Position numbers and translations under genes: made by a program
Shown here: one piece after another, positions 1 through 12,574 of the stretch
How positions within the stretch are numbered: the first letter of the stretch is position 1
How the letters are laid out: each line of letters starts with the position of its first letter
Notes under the pieces: model-generated
The model's input: only the letters and a program-made list of their open reading frames with translations
Told to the model about the DNA's origin: nothing
The model's database searches: none
DNA from: Thalassia testudinum
Lineage: Eukaryota > Streptophyta > Magnoliopsida > Alismatales > Hydrocharitaceae
Length of the DNA stretch: 64,000 nucleotides
Direction: 5' to 3'
Assembly (NCBI GenBank): GCA_037157565.1
Contig: JAZHRO010000022.1
Span: 3,410,001-3,474,000, forward strand

Positions 1-568
1 TGGTTTCCTTGTGAGTTTCTATACGTATTAGAAACCTTTATACACTGTTCTGAATCTTCCTTTGTGATGTATTCCTTGGTATAGGATTTCGACCTGCTGC
101 GTGTCTAGGGCTCGCAGAGGCGCCTGGGTCTACGGTTCGAGCCCCCAGTACTCCCGAATTGTCTGGTAGAGTGGTCTACCCCTGTTAATTTTATTAAATA
201 AGAATGTATTTGTGGAATTAGCCAATTGAAAACCTAGGATGTGACATGAACCCTAGGACAGAGAAATGATTGAACCAATTGTTCTACATGAATAAATTAA
301 ATTGTTAGCAATTGCCTGTAAATAAGTATGAGCTGCCTGTTAGAATATGAGCTGCCTAAGATAACTGAACAGTTACCTGTGAAATCATTTGTTGCATGTG
401 TCAAATTATGGAAATACGAGCTGCCTATATATAAACGAGAACTGAATGGTGAATGATGGAATCTGGATTGGAATAATGTGGTGAACATGAGCATGAACCC
501 TACGGGGAGTTAGGAGTAGAGCTCCTATGGTTAGATGGAAAATTTGGAATGTGGACGGGAAGTGTGCT

Positions 569-805
569 GGCCCTTGAGTATGTGGTACCAAGGAGAGCGA
601 CTGTCCCCTTTTTGTGTAGAACGGAGCTAGCTGCCCTTGGGTTGGGACCTGGGATTAGGCTTGGCCACTCTACACTGACTTCTGTTGGCCCTCGTGTATA
701 CGGTACTAAGGTGAGCTACTAGTGTAGGGAGGGAGCTAGCCACCCCACAGGGCCCGAGGTTCAGCTAGTTACCCTACACCGACTTGTTAGGCCCTCTGGG
801 AAAAC
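569..805 (+). repeat. Imperfect tandem units inside the element A LTR
   Basis: Units starting ggccct at 569, 687 and 790 share the order ggccct, tac, gagctag, a ccac/ctac block, then the next ggccct. Spacing is 118 and 103 bp. The same array occurs in the 3' LTR from about 8290 and, on the minus strand, in both element C LTRs (around 14520-14700 and 22030-22220). It therefore predates the split of these two families. Confidence 0.7.
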
Positions 806-839
806 TAGGGTAGTCAGACGAGGGTGCGTGGACTGTGGA

Positions 840-905
840 GGGGCGAGACCCCTGTTTGGTTCTGAGGGGCTAGACCCCTGTTTCTGAGAGGGCTAGACCC
901 TATAT
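840..905 (+). repeat. Short GC-rich repeats (gggctagacccc type) in A LTR
   Basis: Three near copies of a gggcgagacccc or gggctagacccc core lie within about 60 bp and can each fold on themselves. The same cluster is present at 8565-8625 and in the element C LTRs (14395-14455, 21905-21965). Function is unknown. Confidence 0.6.
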
Positions 906-1685
906 TGCTCCGTGCTGTACTTTGGGAGTACCCACTAGCGGAAACGACTGACCGTGTGTCAGTGTGGGGTAGCTACCTGTGCGGTTATTGTGCGTGCCGT
1001 AGTCACCGCTATGTCTGACAGTGACCTCGGGGTGGTTGACTGGGTGTAGGACTACCACAGGGGACTCTCTCGGCTAGGAGAGCACCATGTGTACCTTCTA
1101 CTCTTTAGAAAAGACTGTAATCAAGATCGTTCCCACAAGGACCATGCAATATCAAGAAAAATCTGAAAGTTGACGAAAAGGGGTGAGAGGGAATTACCTG
1201 TAAAATAAAATAACTAGAGAAGATAATTATACCTGTTACTTTTACTGCTTTAAATAGTATGGTTAGCACTCTACTCAGTGTTCGCTGACTCCGTCTTTTT
1301 CATAACATTGTTCAGGTCCAGGAGTTGAGCAGCCCGAGCTTCTAGCTGTGGCGGGTGCTGGGCCCAGTCGAGACCAGCCATAGTTTCTACACTCTTTGTT
1401 GTACCCTCTTTACTGTTGTAGTGAGTTTCAGACTTTTAGCTACTGTTCTTGTTACTGTTGCTTTTGTTTCTATTGTTCCTGTGTTGTGGTGGTATGTGCT
1501 GGAATAGCAGCTTTTACTTTCCTTTATTGCTTGTACGTTTTTACTGCTTAGTTATACTGCATATGTGAATGTGGTTTATTTTCCTGCTTTTTGGTTATTT
1601 CTTGTTGGCCGACTGGGTCTTGGGATTAGTCGAGGCGAGCCGGTCTCTAGTCCTGTAGGGATTTGGGAACCGGGTCGTAACAAGA

Positions 1686-1703
1686 TGGTATCAGAGCAAG
1701 GTC
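1686..1703 (+). other. Element A primer binding site (initiator tRNA-Met type)
   Basis: The word tggtatcagagc lies 3 bases after the 5' LTR end. This is the standard plant LTR-retrotransposon primer site complementary to the 3' end of initiator methionine tRNA, where minus-strand DNA synthesis starts. Confidence 0.92.
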
Positions 1704-1864
1704 ATCCTAAGAAATTTTCCAACTAGCTTGAGAATAACCATTCACGTACATGTCACTAGGGTAGCCACCACATCAATTCGTTTTGATATCTGTTCTGAGT
1801 CCCTTTCGAAGAAATTCGATAACATTGATCCTTTTGTTCTGTCTTCCGTGTCTCCTTGCAGGAG

Positions 1865-3170
1865 ATGGCTCGTCAGGGAGTTCTTGAGGTAGGCCGCGGT
1901 TGTGGCCGTGGATGAGGTCGGAGGGGCGGACGTGCCGGGGCTGAGGTGCCAGTTGACCCACCTCTTCTCCCAGGAGTTCAGGCTTAGGATCTCGCCCAGC
2001 TGATCAGAGACATAGTGCGAGAGGAGCTCTACCAGCCTCCACGGGCACCTCTCCCGAGGACGTGGAGGGGGAGTCCTCGGTGGGATAGAGAGACCGTCGC
2101 AGTGTCGGACGAGCAGGAGGTGGTGGGGGTGGTCCCCCCACCACACTCTGACACTTCCGAGCATGAGCCCTCCTTGCTGGGAGGCGTGCCTGTTCCCCTA
2201 CTGTAGCTGCACCTTGAGCTTTTCAGACAGTTTCGGAAGCTGAAGCCCCCCTCCTTCAAGAGGGATGAGGACCCGTTTGTGGCAGAGGACTGGTTGGAGT
2301 AGATAGAGAATGTGTTTGACACCCTTTGCCCCCTTGCGGAGTGTCGCGTGGCCTTTGTCGCATACCAGTTAGAGAGTGCAGCACACAAGTGGTGGAGGGC
2401 AGTCAGAGGCTAGGAGAGGGGAGAGCCGACGTGGGATCAGTTCGTCACCCTCTTCTGCGAGCATTAATTCTTGCAAACTTGGCAGGACTAGAAGAGGTGA
2501 GAGTTCCACACTCTCCGCGAGGGGACGATGACTGTTAGCGCGTATTGCACACGCTTCCTGGAGCTGTCACGTTTTGCTTCGACAGCCGTAGCTATAGAGG
2601 TGGAGCACCTGTGGAGGTTCACTGAGGGGCTCCGACCTACTATTTGGGGGTATGTCAAACCCTTGAAGTTGCCCACCTTCTCGAGAGTGGTGGAGGCAGC
2701 CATGGCATACGAGGAGACCAACCCGGCCGCTTGAGACACCGACAGTGGACAGAAGAGGCCCTACCAGCCAGAGTACTCTCTAGGCCATCGAGAGAGGAGG
2801 CACACGGCACCCTCAGGAGAGCCGTCTCATTTTGCAGGGCCGTCGGTGGCCCTTGGGGGCCCCAGACAGGGGCCAGCTGCCAGCACTGGACCCCCGCCCA
2901 ACTGTCAGCAGGGACCTACTGAGGGAGGGAGTCGAGTTCCCCTCTACTACCAGTGTGGCCAGCCGGGTCACATCAGGAGGGATTGCCCATCTAGGGCTGG
3001 AGCACAGCAGATGCTCCCCGCACCGAGCGCTGGAGGTCGAGCTAGTGATCGTGGTCCCCAGGCACGTGGGGGAGGGCAGCCGTCACGAGAAGGGTACCGA
3101 CCAGCGGCTGCTCGCCCGACTCAGAGTGTAGCTGCTTCGTCTGCACCGAGGGCTGAGTGGCGTATGAATG
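1865..3170 (+). pseudogene. gag: Element A gag (degenerate, in frame with pol)
   Basis: The frame opens at ATG 1865 and encodes the capsid/nucleocapsid part of a Tekay-type gag. Recognisable pieces are the capsid block at 2215-2740 (motif LELSRFA near 2560) and a CCHC zinc knuckle at 2945-2986 whose first Cys is Tyr (YYQCGQPGHIRRDC). The frame never shifts but is cut by many stops, at least eight between 1910 and 2735, most explicable as CAG to TAG or CGA to TGA. The normal product would package element RNA into cytoplasmic particles. A 160-base leader separates it from the primer site. Not functional as read. Confidence 0.88.
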
Positions 3171-6100
3171 CCTTAACACACAGAGATGCCAGGGCTTCCG
3201 GTTCAGTGGTGGCAAGTATGGTTACCATTTCCGGCAGATTAATATACGCACTTTTTGATTCTAGCGCCACACACTCTTTTGTTACTGCGAGTTTTGCTAT
3301 TAGTTTGGGACAGGTCAGTGTGCTGTTAAAGGATCTGTTAGTGATCAGAGGCCTAGGTGGGCAGTTGTTTGTAGCTGAGGAGGTCTACACGGACTGTGGG
3401 GTCAGTATAAGGGGACACAGCCTCCCCGCTGACCTGATTGTGATACCGATGGAGGATTTTGGCATGATTTTAGGGATGGACTGGCTGTCCACCTACCATG
3501 CCTTGGTGGACTATTTCGGGAGGAAGATTGTCTTCACCACACTGGAGTTGCCTTCCTTTGAGTTTCACGGACGAGGGCTTTGTGACGGAGGTTTCAGGTG
3601 GATATCTGTGCTTCAGGCAGCGAGGCTTTTGAGTTAGGGGTTTGAGGGCTTTCTAGCTTGTGTAGTGGTAGAGCCTAGCCCCGTGGCTGACTTTCAGAGC
3701 ATTCCAGTGGTTTGTGAGTACCCCGACGTGTTTCTAGAGGAGCTGCCAGGACTACCGCCCGAGCGTGAGATCGAGTTTGAGATCTCACTGGTACTGGGGA
3801 CCAGCCTCATTTCTACTGCACCATACCGGATGGCACCACTTGAGCTACGAGAGATCAAGTCACAGCTACAGGATCTGTTGGAGAAGGGCTTTGTGAGGCC
3901 CAGTGCGTCCCCATGGGGGGCCCCTGTGTTGTTTGTGAAGAAGGATGGTACCCTGCGACTTTGTGTTAACTACAGACAGCTGAATAGGGTCACCATCAAG
4001 AACAAGTATCCATTGCCGAGGATTGATGACCTTTTTGACCAGTTGCGAGATGCCACAGTGTTCTCCAAGATAGATCTGAGGTCAGGCTACCACCAGTTGA
4101 GGATTAGGGAGACCGATGTCTCCAAGATAGCTTTCCGTACCCGGTATGGGCACTATGAGTTCTTGGTCATGCCGTTTGGGCCGACCAATGCCCCCGCTGC
4201 TTTTATGGATTTGATGAACCGGGTCTGCAGATTGTACATGGATCAGTTTGTGGTGGTATTCATCGATGACGTGATCGTTTGCTCGTGGGATCAGGCACAG
4301 CACGGATAGCATCTACGGATGATTCTGGGCACTTTGAGGCGACGTAGGCTGTATGCCAAGTACAACAAGTGCAAGTTTTGGTTGAGGCAGGTGACTTTCT
4401 TGTGCCACGTGATCTCAGGGGATGGCTTGGCTATGGATCCAGCCAAGGTTGAGGCCGTACTCAGGTGGGAGAGGGCACGTATAGTGACAGAGATACACAA
4501 CTTTTTGGGACTGGCAGGTTACTATTGGTGGTTTATCAGAGGATTCTTGTAGATTGCGTGTCCTATGACTCAGTTGACTCAGAAGGACATGCCCTTTGCC
4601 TGGGTAGATGCATGTGAGGCATGTTTTTAGGAGTTGAAGGAGAGACTAACTTCATCTCCTGTACTCACTATCCCGGACAGCGGTGGTGGTTTTGTGGTGT
4701 ACACAGATGCTTCATTGCAGGGGTTAGGGGGTGTGCTCATGTAGCAGGGTCACGTTGTCGCTTACGCTTCGCGGCAACTGAAGCCCCATGAGCATAGCTA
4801 TCCTACCCATGACTTAGAGCTGGCAGCTGTTGTCTTTGCGCTGAAGACATGGAGGCACTACCTTAAAAGTGTGACCTTTAAGATTTTCACAGATCATAAG
4901 AGCCTCAGGTACTTGTTTGTCCAGAAGGAGCTTAACATGTGACAGAGATGTTGGTTAGTACTCCAGAAGGACTACGACTGCAGCATTTCCTACCATCCAG
5001 GGAAGGCCAATGTGGTAGCTGATGCCTTGAGCCGGAAGGTGCCTGCCCACTTGGCTAGTTTACAGGCATAGAGTTGGAGACTTATGGAGGAGTTGGGCAG
5101 TTGTTGACCCTGGGAGTCACCGGGGAATTGTGGTGCAGTGACAATGACACGACAGACGCGACTAGAGCTGATAGACCGCATCATCACAGGACATATGGCA
5201 GATTAGTACTTACAGACGTTGCGAGACAGAGTGCTGTCAGGGGACCCAGGAGACTTTTCTTTTACAGACGAGGTGTTACGCATGAGGGGATGCTTGTGCG
5301 TTCCTAGGGATGAGGAGTTGTTGAGAGAGCTCCTGACGGAGGTGCATGGGTCCAGGTTCACCATACATCCCGGGAACACAAAGATGTATCATGTTCTGAG
5401 GCGCGACTTTTGGTGGAGGGGGATGAAGCAGGATGTGGGTAAGTTCGTGCAGCAGTGTTTGGTGCGCCAGCAGGTGAAGGCCGAGAACCGAAGACCTGTT
5501 GGGCTGTTGCAGCCACTTCCTATGCCAGAGTGGAAGTGGGAGAGCATCACCATGGACTTGGTGGTGGGCCTACCTGTTACCCAGCGAGGACATGACGCAG
5601 TCTGGGTGATAGTGGATAGGTTGATGAAGACAGCGCATTTCCTGTCGATCCGAGTCACCTTGGGACCAGCACAGTTGGTAGAGAGTTACATTCGCGATGT
5701 GGTACGCCTGCACGGAGTTCCGCGTGAGATTGTATCCGATAGGGATACCCGTTTTACTTTCCAGTTTTGGGCTAAGTTTCAATAGGCTTTGGGGATGCGA
5801 TTGAGGTTCAGTACCACGTACCACCCCCAGATGGACAGACAGTTAGAGCGCACTATACAGACATTTGAGGACCTTTTGCACACCTATGTGCTAGACTGGA
5901 GAGGCTCCTGGGAGGAGCATTTACCCTTGGCAGAGTTTGCATATAATAACAGTTATCACTCGAGCATCGGCATGGCACCTTACGAGGCTCTGTACGGACG
6001 GAGGTGTACTGCACCCTTGAGTTGGGTCGAAGTGGGGACCTAGTGGGAGGTTGGCCCCAGGCTGATCCGACAGAGTCAGGAGGTGATAGAGTAGATCCAC

Positions 6101-6625
6101 AGACGACTCCACATTGTCAGGAGCAGGCAGAAGAGTTATGCTGACCGAAAATGCAGAGAGGTGCAGTTTGATGTTGGGGATCACGTCTTTCTCCGCGTCT
6201 CCCCCATGAAGGGCCTACAGCATTTTGGGGTGAAGGGGAAGCTTGCACTGAGGTTTGTGGGTCCCTTTGAGGTCCTAGAGCGGGTAGGACCCGTTACTTA
6301 TCGGCTTGCCCTTCCTCCCTAGCTTTCTAGAGTGCACGATGTGTTCCACGTGTCCAGCCTCAGGAAGTACGTCACCGATCCCAGTCACGTTCTGAGCCAC
6401 GAGAGTGTCGAGGTGGGTGACGACCTAACCTACCCCGAGAGACTAGTGCAGATACTAGACAGAGTCGTCCGGAGTATGAGACGGAAGTAGGTACCCCTGG
6501 TGAAGGTTCTGTGGAGAAGCCAGCGGTACGAGGAGGCTACCTGGGAGTTTGAGGCAGCGATGCGAGAGTGGTACCCGGAGCTTTTTAAGGGTACATCTTT
6601 TCGGACCTACTCCTATCCTCTTTAA
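3171..6625 (+). pseudogene. pol: Element A pol: protease, RT, RNase H, integrase, chromodomain (degenerate)
   Basis: This continues the gag frame without a shift. The protease active site near 3257 reads DSS instead of DSG. Reverse transcriptase spans 3720-4560, with the catalytic pair in FIDDVIVCS at 4265-4270. RNase H spans about 4690-5035, with TDASLQG present. Integrase has a zinc domain at 5345-5470 in which the last Cys is Arg (CLVR), and a core with Asp at 5555, Asp at 5738 and Glu at 5846, so D,D35,E spacing is kept. The chromodomain at about 6470-6600 carries the KVLWRSQ and EATWE words, and the stop is TAA at 6623. At least nine internal stops remove function. The chromodomain normally steers integration to methylated histone in heterochromatin. 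Confidence 0.92.
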
Positions 6626-6671
6626 GTTTGTTATGCGTTTTACCTTCCTTTTTCCACATCCTAGATAGCTC

Positions 6672-6691
6672 AAGTTTCGGGGATGAAACTT
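6672..6691 (+). other. Inverted repeat before element A 3' LTR
   Basis: AAGTTTC and GAAACTT form a perfect 7-bp stem around a 6-base loop, 47 bases after the pol stop and 18 bases before the proposed LTR start. The same stem and loop size recur in element C (16197-16216, minus strand). No strong polypurine tract follows, so the plus-strand primer site is unclear. Confidence 0.75.
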
Positions 6692-6709
6692 CGTTTAAGT
6701 TTGTTATGA

Positions 6710-9401
6710 TGTAAAGACTCGTCCCACTTTTAGCCTTTTAAGATGCCTGGAGTGTCAGTCAGACGTCTGTCAAGACGTCTGGACCCTTTCCCAGACATTT
6801 GGAAATTAAAATTTTTGTACTCATTCTGCGTTCTGCACGTGGGCAATGCGCAGAATTCTCCTTTTCTCTCTTTCCTCCTCCCTCCCCCTGTAGAACCCTA
6901 ACCCTCGGCCTTTATAAAAGGCCACCCTCCCTTCCTCTCCTCTCCACTCCACACACCATCTCCACATTCAGTGCGTGATGGAGCGGCGGAAGGAGGTGAG
7001 TGAGGGAGCATGTGAGAGCGAGGAGGAGGAGAGTACGTGAGGAGGAGGAGGCCGAGGTCAGGAGCTTTGTGGAAACTCGTTGGAGCTCGCACGGCCACCG
7101 CGACGCGTGTAGGAGGAGGAGGGCGTCGGAGTGTCGTCCTCGACAACCTGCAACAGCTGGAGCTACGGCGGAGCGAGGAGAAACGCGGAGGAGCACGGCA
7201 AGGAGAGCTACGAGCGCATTCTGATACTGAAATTTTTCTAGTATCAGACATCTGGAGTGCATTCTGGACGATCGGCTGAGTGTCTGGATGTTTGGAGTCA
7301 AGACCATACATCTGAGAGCACCTTTATCACGAAGGTACGTTCTCTTCGCGGTTATGGCCATGCAGGCCGCACCATAGAGGATTTGTTTGGCTGATTTGAG
7401 GATGGCTGCTTTGTCGTACACAGGAGCAGCCTTGGGAAGGTGCATGAAATGCCCTTCCACGCACTTTCAGACGTCTGAACAGCTCATCAGACGACTGAAG
7501 GTGCTTCCAGATGACTAGAGGAGTGGTCTGACGTCTGGAACCACTTCCAGATGATCGTAGAGGAGTCCTAGACGTCTGAGGGCACCGTAGGAACTTGAGG
7601 TGAGATTCTGTAACTTTTAAGATGTCTGGACTTGTTTCTAGACATCTGATTTTGGTCAGTAGACACGTTTTTGACCCGTTTGGTATCCGATCGGGATCCG
7701 TTTTATGCAAACAAAGTATCTGTGGTCTCCTTGTGAGTTTCTTTATGTACTAGAAACCTTTATACACTGTTCTGAATCTTCCTTTGTGATGTATTCCTTG
7801 GTATATGACTTCAACCTACTGCGTGTCTAGGGCTCGCAGAGGTGCCTGGGTCTGCGGTTCGAGCACCTAGTACTCCCGGATTATCTGGTAGAGTGGTCTA
7901 CCCCTATTAATTTTATTAAATAAGAATGTATCTGTGGAATTAGCCAACTGGAAACCTAGGATGTGACATGAACCTTAAGATAGAGAAATGATTGAACCAA
8001 TTATTTTGCATAATTGTATTTGTATACATGAATAAATTAAATTGTTAGCCATTGCCTGTAAATAAGTATGAGCTGCCTGAGATAACTGAGCAGTTACCTG
8101 TGAAATCATTTGTTGCATGTATTAAATTATGGAAATACGAGCTGCCTGTATATAAATGAGAACTGAATAGTGAATGATGGAATCTGGATTGGAATAATGT
8201 GGTGAACATGAGCATGAACAATACGGGGAGTTAGGAGTAGAGCTCCTATGGTTAGATGGAAAATTTGGAATGTGGACGGGAAGTGTGCTGGCCCTTGAGT
8301 ACGTGGTACCAAGGAGAGCGACTGTCCCCTTTTTGTGTAGAGCGGAGCTAGCCACCCTTGGGTTGGGACCTGGGGTTAGGCTTAGCCACTCTACACCGAC
8401 TTCTGTTGGCCCTCGTGTACACGGTACCGAGGCGAGCTACTAGTGTAGGGAGGGAGCTAGCCACCCCACGGGGCCTGGGGTTCAGCTAGCCACCCTACAC
8501 CGACTTGTTAGGCCCTCTGGGCAAACCAGGGTAGTCAGACAAGGGTGCACGGACTGTGGAGGGACGAGACCCCTATTTGGTTTTGAGGGGCTAGACCCCT
8601 GTTTCTGAGAGGGCTAGGCCCTATACTATTCCGTACTGTACTTTGGGTGTACCAACTAGCGGAAACGACTGACCGCGTGTCAGTGTGGGGTAGCTACCTG
8701 TGTGTTTATCGCGCGTGCTGTAGTCACCGCTACGTCTGACAGTGACCTCGGGGTGGTTGACTGGGTGTAGGACTACCACGAGGGACTCTCCCGACCAGGA
8801 GAGCACCACGTGTACCTTCTACTCTTCGGAAAAGACTGCAATCAAGATCGTTCCCACAAGGAACATGCAAGATCAAGAAAAATATGAAAGTTGACAAAAG
8901 GGGTGAAAAGGAATTACCTGTAAAATAAAATAACTAGAGAAGATAATTATACCTGTTACTTTTATTGCCTTAGATAGTATGGTTACCACTCTACTCAACA
9001 TTCGTTGACTCCATTTTTTCATAACACTGTTTAGGTCTAGGAGTTGAGCAGCCCAAGCTTTCGGCTGCGGAGGGTGCTGGGCCCAGTCGAGCCCAGCCAT
9101 AGTTTCTGCACTCTTTGTTGTACCCTCTTTACTGTTGTAGTGAGTTTCAGACTTTTAGCTAGTGTTCTTGTTACTGTTGCTTTCGTTTCCGTTGTTCCTG
9201 TGTTGTGGTGGTATGCACTGGAATAGCAGCTTTTACTTTCTTTTACTGCTTGTATATTTTTACTGCTTAGTTATACTGCATATGTGAATGTGGTTTATTT
9301 TCCTGCTTTTTGGTTATTTCTTGTTGGACGACTGGGTCTTGGGATTAGTCGAGGCGAGCCGATCTCGGGCCCTGTAGGGATTCGGAAACCGGGTCGTAAC
9401 A
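6710..9401 (+). repeat. Element A 3' LTR
   Basis: About 2.69 kb, starting TGTAAAGACTC and ending GTAACA; the right end is fixed by alignment with the 5' LTR. The left end is inferred from the TG dinucleotide after the inverted repeat and could be off by a few bases. Its first kilobase holds many GACGTC-centred words (6755-7650) and a TATA box at 6913. ORFs across 6898-7710 are read through LTR sequence and are not credible genes. Confidence 0.88.
6913..6920 (+). promoter_or_regulatory. TATA box of element A LTR
   Basis: TATAAAAG on the element's sense strand, about 200 bases into the LTR, is a plausible RNA polymerase II core promoter. It is followed by a C/T-rich stretch typical of plant start regions. 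Confidence 0.65.
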
Positions 9402-10580
9402 CTCAACAATTGGCCTAATGTTCTCCTTGAAGAAAATTAAATTCAAGAAATGATTCACCCACTCATCAGGCAGAGTCCAAATCTCTTCTTTGCTTGCAGT
9501 AAGGGATTATATCTAACTTAGAATCCTCAACCATATTGTCTTTTTTTGAACCTCAAAACACTTGATTGATTTCTTCAGGGCTATTTTCAATGTATCTGCA
9601 ACCATTAAACTCAGTGATTATTACCTCAAGCAACATAGGATCCTCAAATAATTTTGAAGACTTATGCAATTTACCATCAAAATGAGTAGGTAAGAAGACC
9701 TTGAAATCTTCATAAGGTATTTCTTCAAAAATTTTTGAAAGATCCTTATTACCAACACTTAATTGTCCTTTGAGGTTTTCATTTACCTTCAATTCTAATT
9801 GAATTACTTCATTCTCAAAAGATAATTCACTTTCAAATTCGTTAATTTCTTCATTTGTGAAAGAATGGTTGAACATCATATTCTCTTCATAACACAATGA
9901 TTCTTCATTACACTCTATCGAACCATCATCAAAACCAAATTTAGTATTAAGATTTTGTGAAGTACCTCCATTTGAATCACATTCTTCACAAATTATTGTC
10001 GTAGGTAATTCATAATTTTTCCCACCAATGGAGGTGTCCTCTTGATCATTTTCCTCGAAAAAATCTTCTTTGAAGTGATAAGGTATTTCATGTTCAACAG
10101 CTTCTTCAATATGACCTACTTCTATTAAGTTACAATCATCATCAAAATTTAAGCTTTTTGAAGCTTTGAAAATATCTAATTGCATCTTCTTATCACCAAA
10201 GGCTATTTCCAGTATCCCTGATTCATAATCTATGTTAGTTTTAGCAATAGCTAAAAATGGTCTTCCTAAAATAATAGGCGCATTCTCAATAATCTCAGGG
10301 ATTTCCATATCTAAAACTAAGAAATCAACTGAAAAATAGAAATCTTTAACCCTAACAATTATGTCCTCAAGAACTCCTTTGGGTTCTTAATTGATCTATC
10401 AGCTAGTTGAAGAGAAATGGAAGTTGGTTGGAGTTCGCCTACTCCAAATTTTTCAAAAATTGGAGTAGGAAAAAGATTGATTGAAGCTCCTAAGTCTAAT
10501 AAAGCTTTGTTAAAAATAAGATTACCAATAATGCAAGAAATCTAAGGATTACCTGGGTCTTTCTTTTTAATGGGCAAGTT
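9402..10580 (-). pseudogene. Element B protease and acidic linker (degenerate)
   Basis: Reading leftward, the aspartic protease segment starts near 10560. The active-site word LDLGASINLFP (around 10490-10460) is intact and is followed by QLADRSIKNPKG. A one-base loss near 10382 shifts the frame into the open segment at 9553-10308, which carries APIILGRPFLAIA and then a long Glu/Asp/Asn-rich linker before RT. The sequence stops at the element A junction. The normal product would cleave the gag-pol polyprotein. Confidence 0.85.
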
Positions 10581-12574
10581 TTATTGAATAACTGAACTTA
10601 TTTCCTCAGATAATACTATCTTTTCAGGAGTCTTAACTTTAGCTTTACGTTTTTGTGTGCACAATTCCTTTAAAAATTTTGCATATAAAGGTATATGTTG
10701 AATAGCATCAATTAAAGGAATGTTTATTTGCACTTGCTTGAAGAGTTCAAGTAATTCTTCATTATTAGCTAAAGCTTTCTTTCTTGAAGTCTTATCTTTT
10801 AGAGCATTAGGAAAGGGAATGTGAGTTGGTGTGAGATTAAGATTAGTTTTGAGTTCAGATTCCTTAGAAGTTTCTTTCACATTTTCTTCATCTTTAGAAT
10901 CACTCTCAACCACTAAGGGTGACTTTTTAGTAGTTTCTTTGTTAATTGAAGTTTGGGGATGAGCTACCTCCTTAGTAATCCTACCACTCCTAAGTGTAAT
11001 AGCATTTGCATTAGCTTGAGGATTATTATCTCTATTTTGAGGTTGTTGTTATCTAGGAATGTTTGGAATAGGGTTTCGTGGAGGGATTTGGGGTTGGTTC
11101 CTATTGAATCCAGGTGGAGGGTTCGGGTTAGGTAAATTCTTGCGGTTAAGCTCTGGTTGAGCAGGTAAAACTCCAAGGGGTCGATTATCTTTTCTTTGAT
11201 TTCTCTCAACTCTAATTTCATTCATCAATTGTTGTTGAGTGTTGACAGTTTGTAACATTAACTGTTGCATATCTCCTATTTTCTTGTCAAACTCACTTCT
11301 AAATGATTGGGAATCTTGGGTAACTCTATTTTGGTAGTTATTTGGAAATGGAACTGGATTGAGTTTAGGTTGGGACATTTTGTTAGGTTCATACCCTTGG
11401 TTCCTCCAAGAAAAATTAGGGTGATTCCGCCAACCTGGGTTATAGGTGTTGGAATATGGATTATTTTCTTGCCTAAAGTTACCCTGAAGAGCTTGAGCAT
11501 CTTCTAATTGAGTGTAGGAAGATGAAGGAGAATCTAAGGTTGAAGTTTGGACATTAGAATTGTACATGGCCATCGGTTCTTACTAAAGAGGGGCAAAAGA
11601 GGGTTGAACTTCACATGCGTGGGATCTAAGGTTAGATCTTTGACTCTCAAGTTCTTTTACTAAAATGTCAACCTTGTCTAACCTTTTGTTGATTATTTCC
11701 CATTCTCTAGTATTCCGTATCTCATGAATTCCTCCTTTAGAATTTGTCCTATCAAAAGCATCCATCGAAGCGTGATCAAGGGAGTTCTCACTCATGTTTT
11801 CGAATAACTCATAAGCCTCATCTTCTCCCTTACTTAGGAAATTCCCACCACAGGCAGCATCAACATTATACCTAAGTTGTTCATTAAGGCCATGGTAGAA
11901 TATTTGAACTATCTACGAACAAGGAATTCCATGATGTGGGCACTTCCTAAGAAGCTCCTTAAGTCTCTCCCAAGCTTCGTGGAGATGTTCACTAGGTTGC
12001 TGAGTGAAACTAGTAATAGCTCTCCTCATACCATTGGTTTTACCTATAGGAAAATACTTCTTAAGGAATTCAGATCGAAGTTCGGCCCAAGTGTTTATCG
12101 GTTTCCCTATATTTTGATACCAGAATTTAACCTTATCTTTTAATGAGAATGGAAATATCTCATCATTAGGGCATCCTCACTTAGATTTTCGTTTTTCATA
12201 GTTTTGCTAATAGTCTCTAATTCATCTAAGTGTAGAAAAGGGTATTCATTGCTATGCCCATAAAAATGAGGTAATAAAGCTATGGTGGAGGGTTTTATTT
12301 GAAAATCATCATAAACTTCTAGAATATGGACAAAAGGTTCAGGGATTTGACCTGAGGGATCATAAAATTCTCTTATGGGTCTTTGTTGATTAACAGGTTG
12401 AAACCTATAATACAATTCTTGTTGTTCTTGTTGCATTTCCAAAATTTATTGTTGCAATTGCTGCAACAATTGGTTTTGGTTTTCTTGGTTATCCATTTGC
12501 TTATTACTAATCCTACGTGGTACTTTAATTAAAGGTTCTACTAAATTAGGAAATAAGGATCTACAACCAAGCAT
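10581..12574 (-). pseudogene. gag: Element B gag (degenerate)
   Basis: I place the start at ATG 12574 because the peptide MLGCRSLFPNLVEP parallels the gag start of element D (MLGRQLLNPRLE), and the frame runs on into EFYDPSGQIPEPF. The capsid block covers about 12400-11800. The words YNPGWRNHPNFSW near 11440 and FPNALKDKTSR near 10810 mark the C-terminal part. A stop at codon about 38, a frameshift near 12150 and another around 11050-10910 break it. No CCHC knuckle is seen, and none is seen in the related gags of D and G. Confidence 0.83.

Larger units (their letters stand above)
1..1682 (+). repeat. Element A 5' LTR, partial
   Basis: Position 1 matches position 7723 of the 3' LTR, and the two run in parallel to the shared end gggtcgtaaca. 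I count about 20 mismatches in the first 240 aligned bases, so the insertion is not recent. Small indels separate the copies around 280-350, including a local duplication of the word gagctgcct in this copy. The stretch 569-800 holds imperfect tandem units of roughly 105-118 bp beginning ggccct. No gene is present. Confidence 0.93.
1..9401 (+). mobile_element. Element A: Tekay/Del-like Ty3/gypsy chromovirus, 5' end cut by window
   Basis: This is an LTR retrotransposon in plus orientation: partial 5' LTR, initiator-Met type primer site, a single-frame gag-pol ending in a chromodomain, and a complete 3' LTR. The lineage call rests on the domain order gag, protease, RT, RNase H, integrase, chromodomain, and on the GTTTC/GAAAC inverted repeat before the 3' LTR. 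By comparison with the 3' LTR about 1.0 kb of the 5' LTR lies left of the window. The element sits in element B, whose protease starts immediately to the right. The base run ctcaa follows the 3' LTR and is the candidate target duplication, but its partner is off the window. The coding region is dead from many nonsense changes. Confidence 0.93.

Noticed and set aside
6898..7710. Overlapping ORFs of up to 182 residues on both strands
   Set aside because: They lie wholly in the element A 3' LTR and have no recognisable domain. The 5' LTR equivalent is outside the window, so conservation cannot be tested.
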